64,000 bases of DNA from Acinetobacter corruptisaponis (GTDB lineage: Bacteria > Pseudomonadota > Gammaproteobacteria > Pseudomonadales > Moraxellaceae), in assembly GCF_030053775.1 (NCBI RefSeq), contig NZ_CP125669.1:1049962-1113961 (forward strand), read 5' to 3'. Positions 58,217-64,000 of this stretch are shown here, in pieces. A program made the position numbers and the translations under genes. The notes beneath the pieces are model-generated. The model saw only the letters and a program-made list of their open reading frames with translations. It did not search any database and was not told where the DNA came from. Position 1 is the first letter of the stretch. Each line of letters begins with the position of its first letter.

Positions 58217-58358
58217 AAAGTATATTATCGTATCGCTGAATATTCTTTAATATTATTTCAGGTATTTTCATTAAAATACAAAAACTTAAATTACATTTTC
58301 ATGCGCTTAAATATGCTTTAATATCGTTTCGTATTGCTATAAAAGCATATCTTCCCGA
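58217..58358. other. AT-rich att-flanking region with a 13-bp repeat shared with the left end
   Basis: No gene. The 13-mer atatcgtttcgta occurs at 58321-58333, and also at 23064-23076 between attL and int. Related sequence (atcgtatcgct) lies near 58228. Could be an IHF-type or Xis/integrase site; not identified. Confidence 0.4.
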
Positions 58359-58415
58359 GAACTCATCGGGTTCAGGGTAACGACCATGCAGCGGCACCTC
58401 TGGAGCATTTTATTT
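58359..58415. repeat. attR core (57 bp)
   Basis: Identical to 22891-22947. It is the displaced host 3' end of the 6S RNA gene, now without its 5' part and promoter. Confidence 0.95.
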
Positions 58416-58425
58416 TTAAATAAAA

Positions 58426-59181
58426 TTATAATTTAAACCGATAGTCTGGATTAAAACCCAGTTCCTGTTTAGCTTTTATATTTCGATAAATTAAGTCATC
58501 TTCAACAACTTGATAAATCCCTTGCCCATTCTCAATCGCCAGATATGCAGCATAGGCAGCCGCATCCACATGAATCCTACACGATTCAGCGGCCAAACAA
58601 CCTGTCGCATTTCCATAAAGTTTTCCATATCTCAAAATGACGGCATCCACATCGCTTTGCATGACCTGTTGTTCCAATGCATAAATACCCTCTGCATTTA
58701 ACTTTAGTAGAGGATGGCTGGAATTCAAGTCAAGCGCCGAACTTTCATCATAAAATGGCTGATCGGGAACATAGGCAAATGCGATACTTTGTGCGATAAA
58801 TCGGCATCGAAGTTTACTTAATGCTTGAAGCAGATGACGTGTACCGAGTTTACGAATCCTTGCATTATTCAATCTTGCCTGTTCCATTAAAGCGGGATTC
58901 AGGCCATAAGGTAGGTCAGTCAGTTGATGGATCACCACATCTGGAGCAATTTTTTCTATAATTTCCTTAATCTGCTGATCATTAAAAATATCAGCAATTA
59001 CGGGTATAACCCCGATAGCCTCCAGAAATTGTGCTTTCTCAATTGAACGGGTCATACCATAAACAACATAACCCTTTTGTTTCAGGATTAGGCAAAGTTT
59101 ATAACCTATGGCACCTGTAGCTCCAGCAATAAAAATAATCGGCTGTTTATCGAATGGCTGAGTCGGTTTTTTCATCATCAT
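58426..59181 (-). CDS. NAD-dependent epimerase/dehydratase-like protein
   Basis: 251-aa short-chain (extended-SDR-like) protein. Rossmann motif FIAGATGAIGYKLCLILKQKG at the N-terminus, VIADIFN and VVIHQLTDLPYG as later NAD-binding strands, and LRYGKLYG in the place of the PYG substrate loop. A clear YxxxK catalytic pair is not evident. ATG 59181 taken as start; GTG 59187 is possible. Host gene immediately right of the prophage, convergent to it. Substrate unknown. Confidence 0.78.
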   Translation of the reverse strand: MMMKKPTQPFDKQPIIFIAGATGAIGYKLCLILKQKGYVVYGMTRSIEKAQFLEAIGVIPVIADIFNDQQIKEIIEKIAPDVVIHQLTDLPYGLNPALMEQARLNNARIRKLGTRHLLQALSKLRCRFIAQSIAFAYVPDQPFYDESSALDLNSSHPLLKLNAEGIYALEQQVMQSDVDAVILRYGKLYGNATGCLAAESCRIHVDAAAYAAYLAIENGQGIYQVVEDDLIYRNIKAKQELGFNPDYRFKL

Positions 59182-59260
59182 ATCCACATAAAAAAGCGAT
59201 AGATTAAGTCCGTATTAAAACTATTATTCTATCGCTGATGTTTCTAATCCAGATTATCTA

Positions 59261-60499
59261 TTATTCATCACTTGTTGCACATTCATAATTGCTTGGCTCT
59301 TGTGAGCAACGTACCTGCTTCAGCAACTTCATCATATCCTTGTCGTAAAAACCCTCTTTGGTCATTTGAATACGTGCTTCACGCATCAATCTGACATAGC
59401 CAGGCTTGTCACTCTCATTCAGGCTTAGCCAATATTGATTAGGAATGTCCGCTTCGATCTTATCGACAAATTGAAACGCTGGCGTGAGCTGTTTAGAGAT
59501 AATTTCCCGTGCAATACTGCCCATGCCTGCTGGAAACTTGTTACGCTGCATAATGAGCGTGCCTGTCACCTGAATCACAGGGAACTTGATAATTCCACCG
59601 ACCACCTTGCCTGATTTATCGGTCATGCCTTTCTTGAGTTCAAGCGGTTCAAACAAAATGGCTGGCCCTGCCATAATATCCACTTCTTTATTATTAAATT
59701 TCCCACCCACACTGATTAAATCCACAGATACAGGCTGCGCCCCGACATTTTGTACCAGTTTCTTTTGTGTTTCATCGAATTGGAAAACGGCAACTTTCTT
59801 GCCCGCCGCCTTAGCCAAGGTATTGATATTACGATCAGTTACCATGATATAGGCCGCACCAAGTGGAACAATACCCACCACTTCATAATCCTTGTTTATC
59901 ATTTTTTCATCAAATTTGGGGTTGGCTAAAACCTGAATCACGGCACTGAGCTGCTTATAGGTTTGTAGTGCCCCAATTGCATCGATACTGCCAACAAACT
60001 TGTTGAACTGTTTGGCGCGTAAATTACTGATTCCTGCTCCATCACAGCGTTTGCTACGGAAATCTTCGGTGAGTACCGCCTCATTGGTATAAACTTTTAA
60101 ATTCACTAAAGTTGAAGCTGACTTTTTAAGTTTTGGATAATCAAAATCCAGCTTAAACTGCAAATGCGATGGTCGAGTCACATTCATATTTACGCCAAAC
60201 TGCTTAGCGACTCGGACCATTCTCGGAATTTCAGTAATATAGCTGGTAGCCTGTTCAAAAGCTTCACTATGCTCACCATTGGGCGAAAATACACATAAGG
60301 TGACCTGTTGTGGAATCTGTTGCCATGTTTTTGGATCATTTAACAGTTGCTTGATTTTATTTTGTGAGTGCGCTGATAGCGTTAAATCCAGCTTTCCCTC
60401 AGGGGCAGCATGGCTGCTATTCATCAACAATGGTGAAGATACCATCACAGTTGAGATGAGAAATGATTTCATAAACTTGGTGAATTTATTGTTTTGCAT
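59261..60499 (-). CDS. AdeT1/2-like putative periplasmic solute-binding protein
   Basis: 412-aa secreted protein. Signal peptide (KFMKSFLISTVMVSSPLLMN, cut near SSHA-A). The body shows a DctP-like binding-protein layout: VTLCVFSPNGEHSEAFEQA, FRSKRCDGAGISNLRAKQF, EVVGIVPLGAAYIMVTDRN and a substrate-groove VTGTLIMQRNKFP. Very similar in character to the AdeT1/AdeT2 family of Acinetobacter, which was once described as RND efflux but looks like a binding protein. Start ATG 60499 preferred (AAGGA 7 nt upstream). Ligand unknown. Confidence 0.62.
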   Translation of the reverse strand: MQNNKFTKFMKSFLISTVMVSSPLLMNSSHAAPEGKLDLTLSAHSQNKIKQLLNDPKTWQQIPQQVTLCVFSPNGEHSEAFEQATSYITEIPRMVRVAKQFGVNMNVTRPSHLQFKLDFDYPKLKKSASTLVNLKVYTNEAVLTEDFRSKRCDGAGISNLRAKQFNKFVGSIDAIGALQTYKQLSAVIQVLANPKFDEKMINKDYEVVGIVPLGAAYIMVTDRNINTLAKAAGKKVAVFQFDETQKKLVQNVGAQPVSVDLISVGGKFNNKEVDIMAGPAILFEPLELKKGMTDKSGKVVGGIIKFPVIQVTGTLIMQRNKFPAGMGSIAREIISKQLTPAFQFVDKIEADIPNQYWLSLNESDKPGYVRLMREARIQMTKEGFYDKDMMKLLKQVRCSQEPSNYECATSDE

Positions 60500-60598
60500 G
60501 CATTCCATCCTTAGCTATTTCCCAATAGTTTTATTCAAGTTACGGTTAAAGCATAAAAATAGAATTGACTGGATTTATTTGGATGATGTCAGTTGAGT

Positions 60599-60646
60599 CA
60601 AAATAAAACCCTATTCTCAACTGATGAGAATAGGGTTTTATTTAAG
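60599..60646 (-). terminator. Strong terminator after copper ATPase gene
   Basis: Stem aaataaaaccctattctca / tgagaatagggttttattt, 5-nt loop, T-rich on both strands. Ends the ATPase transcript 9 bp after its stop. Confidence 0.88.
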
Positions 60647-60654
60647 GGAATTGA

Positions 60655-63378
60655 CTAAGATTTATTTAATCGTAGCGCATTGACCACCACAGACAATGAG
60701 CTGAGTGACATCGCCACGGCTGCAAACATTGGCGTGAGTAACAACCCCGTCAGTGGGTAGAATAATCCTGCTGCGACAGGTACACCCAAGCCATTATAGA
60801 CAAAGGAGAAAGCAAGGTTCTGCTTCATATTCTTCACGCCCAGTTTGGCCATATGAACAGCTTGGGCAATGCCCTGAATATCACCTTTAACCAAAGTCAC
60901 TTGCGCCGTTTGCTTGGCAATATCCGTACCTGTACCCATGGCAATGCCGACATTGGCCTGTGCCAGTGCAGGCGCATCATTAATACCATCACCCGCCATT
61001 GCCACAATCCTGCCCTGGGCCTGTGCCTGTTTCACAATCTCAAGCTTTTGTTTTGGATCAAGTTTGCCATAGACCTTTTTAATGCCTAATGCTTGTGCCA
61101 CCATCTGCGCATTTTTTTCATGGTCACCTGTTGCCATGATCACATCAATTCCATCAGCATGTAGTTGGTCAATCACGGCTTTGGCATTGTCCTTAATTGC
61201 ATCATGTATCGAAACATAGGCAATCACCTCTTGCTCTGACATCAGGAAGCTAATGACATCACCTTGTGAACGTTTTTGATCAAGCTGCTTACTTAAGGCA
61301 TCACCTAATATTAGGCCCAACTGTTCAATCAGTTTCTGGCTGCCAATATACAAGGTCTTGCCCTCAATATTGCCTTTCACCCCAAAGCCTGTGACATCTT
61401 CAAAATCAGTAACATTCAATAACTGGCTTGCATCCACCAACTTGGTCAGGGTCTGTGCAATAGGATGAGTCGAATACTGCTCAATGGAGGCAATCCACAA
61501 CTCAATTTGCGTCTGGGTAAAGGTTTGAGAGAGTGGCTGAATTTCTTTCAGGCTTGGCTTGCCCTCAGTCAGTGTTCCCGTCTTATCAATAATCAGGGTA
61601 TTAACCTTACTGAATGCTTCAATCGCTTCGGCATCTTTAAACAACACACCTTTCTGTGCTGCACGGCCTGTAGTTGCCATCACCGACATTGGTGTTGCCA
61701 AACCCAAAGCACATGGACAGGCAATAATCAGCACCGCAACCGCACACATCAACGCCAGATCAAACTGTGCCTGACCGAAAACCATCCATGCAATAAAAGT
61801 CAGAACACTGATACTGAGTACCGCAATCACGAAATATTTCGCCACCACATCGGCAATCCGTTGTAATGGTGCTTTGGAACGCTGTGCATCGGCAACCGTC
61901 TGAATCATTTTTGCCAATGTGGTATTGGTCCCCACCGCAGTGGTCTGGATACGGATAGAACCTTGTTGATTAATGGTTCCACCAATCACTCGGTCATCCT
62001 TTTCCTTTTTCACAGGAACTGGCTCACCCGTCATCATGGATTCATCAACATAGGTTTTTCCGTCCACCACCACGCCATCGAGTGGAATTTGCTCACCCGA
62101 TGAAATTTGTAAAATATCACCTTGTTTGACCATGGCAATATCGACATCCACCACCTGATCATGTTGAACCAGTTTAGCCTTGCTTGGCTGTAAACGTAAC
62201 AAGGCTTTTAGGGAATTGGCAGTTTGTGAACGTGCTTTCAGTTCCAGAATCTGTCCCAACAAACTCAGCGAAACAATCATACAGGCTGCTTCAAAATACA
62301 CTGCCACGCCATGCCCTGTTTTGGCTTCAACAGGAATCAGTGACGGGAAAATGGTTGCAATCACACTATAAATAAATGCGGCAAGCACCCCAACCCCGAT
62401 TAGACTCCACATATTCAGATGGCCTGTTTTATAGGACACCAAACAACGTTGTAGAATTGGATAACCCGCCCATAGCACCACAGGCAGGCTTAACACCAGT
62501 TCAATCCAGGGCTGGATATGTGGTGAGATAAAGGCATGGATATGCGAACCCATTGCCAGAATCATCACCAATAAACTAAGTGGCAAGGTTGTCCAGAAAC
62601 GCTTGCTAAAATCCACCAGTTCAGGGTTTGGTCCCTCATCCAAAGTGGGTTGCATCGGTTCAAGTGCCATGCCGCAGATTGGGCAAGTGCCTGGGCCTTT
62701 TTGTACAATCTCAGGGTCCATCGGACAGGTATAATCCATATCCATTGCTCCCTCGGGAACTGGACGCTGATCAGCGGGAGTTAAATAAAATTCAGGGTCA
62801 TGTTTAAATTTATCCAGACAGGATGGATTACAGAAATAATAGGTTTTCCCTTGATAGTCTGTTTTTAAATCAGTTGTAGTTTTAACTGACATCCCACACA
62901 CAGGGTCAATCTCGGTTTGAAGATTATCTGCTTCATGCTGGTGTTGATGCTGCCCTCCACCACAGCATGAGGAATTTTTTACCTCTTCTTTAACAGGTGA
63001 TATTTCTGGTTTAGCACCGCAACATGAATTACTTTTTTGCTCAGTCAGTTTTGGTGCACAACAGGATAAGTTTTCGACAGGCTCATCTTTCTGTTCCAAT
63101 TCAGTTCCACCACAACACGACGTTTGCTTGACTGGCTTTTCCTTGGAACAACATGATGAAGCTGCCTGCTGCTCTTTTTTGAGGCTTAGATAATTTTCAG
63201 GCTGCGTACTAAACTTTTGCTGACAGCCCGCTGAACAAAATAAATAACGAATATCCTGATAATCAAAATAATGCTTCGACGTTTCAGCCACCTGCATTCC
63301 ACATACAGGATCAGTATATTCATAAACAATTGCTGTTTTCTGACCTGAACAGCATGATGAAGCTTGTTGCTGAGTCAT
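60655..63378 (-). CDS. copA: Copper-exporting P-type ATPase with cysteine-rich N-terminus
   Basis: 907-aa P1B ATPase that pumps Cu(I) out of the cytoplasm. N-terminal 210 residues: six CC motifs (SCCSG, SCCSK, SCCGG, SCCAP, SCCGA, SCCGGG), two YHS domains (DPVCGMQVAE and DPVCGMSVKT), a His stretch (HQHQHE), then the heavy-metal-binding YTCPMDPEI / CPICGMALEP unit. Core: MTGEPVPV, CPCALG in the transport helix, DKTGTLTEG (phosphorylated Asp), TGD, GDGINDAPALAQANVGIAMG. Usual HMA (CxxC) domain absent. Start ATG 63378 after AGGTG. Divergent from its likely regulator. Confidence 0.94.
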   Translation of the reverse strand: MTQQQASSCCSGQKTAIVYEYTDPVCGMQVAETSKHYFDYQDIRYLFCSAGCQQKFSTQPENYLSLKKEQQAASSCCSKEKPVKQTSCCGGTELEQKDEPVENLSCCAPKLTEQKSNSCCGAKPEISPVKEEVKNSSCCGGGQHQHQHEADNLQTEIDPVCGMSVKTTTDLKTDYQGKTYYFCNPSCLDKFKHDPEFYLTPADQRPVPEGAMDMDYTCPMDPEIVQKGPGTCPICGMALEPMQPTLDEGPNPELVDFSKRFWTTLPLSLLVMILAMGSHIHAFISPHIQPWIELVLSLPVVLWAGYPILQRCLVSYKTGHLNMWSLIGVGVLAAFIYSVIATIFPSLIPVEAKTGHGVAVYFEAACMIVSLSLLGQILELKARSQTANSLKALLRLQPSKAKLVQHDQVVDVDIAMVKQGDILQISSGEQIPLDGVVVDGKTYVDESMMTGEPVPVKKEKDDRVIGGTINQQGSIRIQTTAVGTNTTLAKMIQTVADAQRSKAPLQRIADVVAKYFVIAVLSISVLTFIAWMVFGQAQFDLALMCAVAVLIIACPCALGLATPMSVMATTGRAAQKGVLFKDAEAIEAFSKVNTLIIDKTGTLTEGKPSLKEIQPLSQTFTQTQIELWIASIEQYSTHPIAQTLTKLVDASQLLNVTDFEDVTGFGVKGNIEGKTLYIGSQKLIEQLGLILGDALSKQLDQKRSQGDVISFLMSEQEVIAYVSIHDAIKDNAKAVIDQLHADGIDVIMATGDHEKNAQMVAQALGIKKVYGKLDPKQKLEIVKQAQAQGRIVAMAGDGINDAPALAQANVGIAMGTGTDIAKQTAQVTLVKGDIQGIAQAVHMAKLGVKNMKQNLAFSFVYNGLGVPVAAGLFYPLTGLLLTPMFAAVAMSLSSLSVVVNALRLNKS

Positions 63379-63412
63379 CACTACACCTATCTTTTATTTT
63401 TTGATGGTTATA

Positions 63413-63443
63413 GGATAAAGTCTGTACCCAGGTACAGAGTCAA
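63413..63443 (-). promoter_or_regulatory. CueR-type promoter of copA
   Basis: Minus strand -35 TTGACT (63438-63443), 19-bp spacer, -10 TTATCC (63413-63418). The spacer carries the perfect dyad CTGTACCTGGGTACAG (63422-63437), a classical MerR-family site. Confidence 0.88.
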
Positions 63444-63477
63444 GTATTTTTTCAGGCTACTTTTAAGGAACAGACAC

Positions 63478-63858
63478 ATGAACCTGACCATTGGTAAACT
63501 GGCAAAGTCCTGCAACATCAACGTCGAAACCATTCGTTATTATCAGCGTATTGGCTTAATGCGTGTACCTGAGAGCACACACAGCTATCGTTACTATCAT
63601 CAGCAAGATATCGAAACCTTAAGCTTTATCCAGAAAGCCAAAGATGCTGGCCTACAACTGAATGAAATTAAGGAATTACTGACCTTAAATCTGGAAGACC
63701 GTATTCAGGTAAGGTATGTGATTGAACAACGCTTAAGCAAGATAGATGAGCGGATACAAGAATTGCAGGGACTAAAACAAAGGCTTTCAAGCTGGCTAGA
63801 TGAATGTAAAACCACAGAAAATGATTGCTGCCCGATTTTAATGGAACTTAAACAATAA
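63478..63858 (+). CDS. CueR-like MerR-family copper regulator
   Basis: 126-aa activator. HTH: TIGKLAKSCNINVETIRYYQ. Metal loop C-terminal: DECKTTENDCC, that is C110, C117 and C118, the C-x6-C spacing near that of CueR/HMRTR copper sensors, and no Cys near residue 82 as MerR(Hg) would have. Start ATG 63478 selected (AAGGA 7 nt upstream); the longer frame runs back through the copA promoter. Expected to activate the divergent copA and itself. Confidence 0.88.
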   Translation: MNLTIGKLAKSCNINVETIRYYQRIGLMRVPESTHSYRYYHQQDIETLSFIQKAKDAGLQLNEIKELLTLNLEDRIQVRYVIEQRLSKIDERIQELQGLKQRLSSWLDECKTTENDCCPILMELKQ

Positions 63859-63880
63859 ATTGAACTTATTTTATATGACA

Positions 63881-63918
63881 AGCACCTGATGATTATATTC
63901 AGGTGCCTGCGATTTTGT
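63881..63918. terminator. Terminator between convergent genes
   Basis: 8-bp stem gcacctga / tcaggtgc, followed rightwards by gcgattttgttatt. Serves the CueR-like gene, possibly also the partial gene from the right. Confidence 0.5.
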
Positions 63919-63921
63919 TAT

Positions 63922-64000
63922 TTATACAAATGACCAAACTACATTTTCATCCCGCTGTTTGAGCAGGAAACTGGTCTGTTGATCATCCTCTACTACGATA
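63922..64000 (-). CDS. C-terminal end of a gene cut by the window edge
   Basis: 25 open codons ending in TAA (63922-63924), reading IVVEDDQQTSFLLKQRDE and ending VVWSFV. Acidic/polar and coding-like, placed convergent to the CueR-like gene with a hairpin between. Too short to identify. Confidence 0.4.
   Translation of the reverse strand, partial: IVVEDDQQTSFLLKQRDENVVWSFV

Larger units (their letters stand above)
22891..58415. mobile_element. Temperate prophage, T7-like virion module, integrated in ssrS
   Basis: Bounded by 57-bp direct repeats (attL and attR). The excised circle would be 35,468 bp. Contains integrase, excisionase-like gene, CI/Cro switch, replication, RecE/RecT-type recombination, a full podovirus-type morphogenesis set, terminase, holin and endolysin. 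No obvious frame-breaking lesion is seen in any of these genes, so the element looks intact. Confidence 0.95.

Noticed and set aside
59261..60499. AdeT-like protein as an RND efflux pump
   Set aside because: It is a 412-aa secreted protein with a signal peptide and no transmembrane bundle; RND pumps are about 1000 aa.

Overview
The window is a stretch of an Acinetobacter chromosome (low-GC gammaproteobacterium) carrying one apparently complete temperate prophage. The genus call rests on gene content and order: an RNase HI-DnaQ fusion gene, an rsmI/lpoA/yraN/BON-lipoprotein cluster, a ygfB-pepP-ubiH-ubiI cluster divergent from a zapB-like/zapA/6S RNA unit, an AdeT-type binding protein, and base composition. 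It is inference from family knowledge, not a database match.

Left host part (1-22.9 kb). Minus strand: end of an oligopeptide ABC transporter operon (permease, binding protein) and an MltD-type lytic transglycosylase with eight LysM repeats. Plus strand: RNase HI-DnaQ fusion, a ChpA-N-like helical protein and NudC. Minus strand: an esterase-like hydrolase, a BON lipoprotein, YraN and an LpoA-like lipoprotein whose last codons were replaced by an IS5-family/IS903-like insertion (1039 bp, 9-bp target duplication). Then rsmI, a small ORF with a probable premature stop, a metal efflux pair (CDF transporter plus MerR regulator with a recognisable promoter), a SutA-like protein, two ubiquinone hydroxylases, pepP, ygfB, a zapB-like gene, zapA and the 6S RNA gene.

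Prophage (22891-58415, about 35.5 kb). It is integrated into the 3' end of the 6S RNA gene. A 57-bp identical segment bounds it; the left copy restores the 6S RNA 3' end. Integrase lies at the left end and an excisionase-like gene at the right end, both on the plus strand, so they become neighbours across attP in the excised circle. The late genes run leftwards in T7-like order (portal, scaffold, capsid, tail tubes A and B, internal proteins, terminase, tail spike, holin, endolysin), but there is no phage RNA polymerase gene. The switch region has a CI-like repressor without a protease domain, a Cro-like protein, and matching palindromic operators at two divergent control regions (about 49.4 kb and 50.96 kb). 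The replication gene contains a lambda-like array of iterons next to an AT-rich tract. The rightward early operon carries a Nmad5-like protein, an octapeptide solenoid protein, a RecE-like exonuclease, an extended RecT and several small genes.

Right host part (58.4-64 kb): an NAD-binding epimerase-like protein, an AdeT-like periplasmic protein, and a copper P-type ATPase with a cysteine-rich N-terminus, divergent from a CueR-like regulator with a perfect dyad in a 19-bp spacer promoter.

Most unusual observations: a conserved 12-17 nt element immediately upstream of several intrinsic terminators in the late region, three of which abut the next start codon; the perfectly homogenised three-letter 24-bp repeat array; a T7-like virion module under lambda-like control; the iteron origin inside the replication gene; a two-site operator system; a ddrB/ParB-like domain in an ejection protein; and a RecT with a tandem helical tail.
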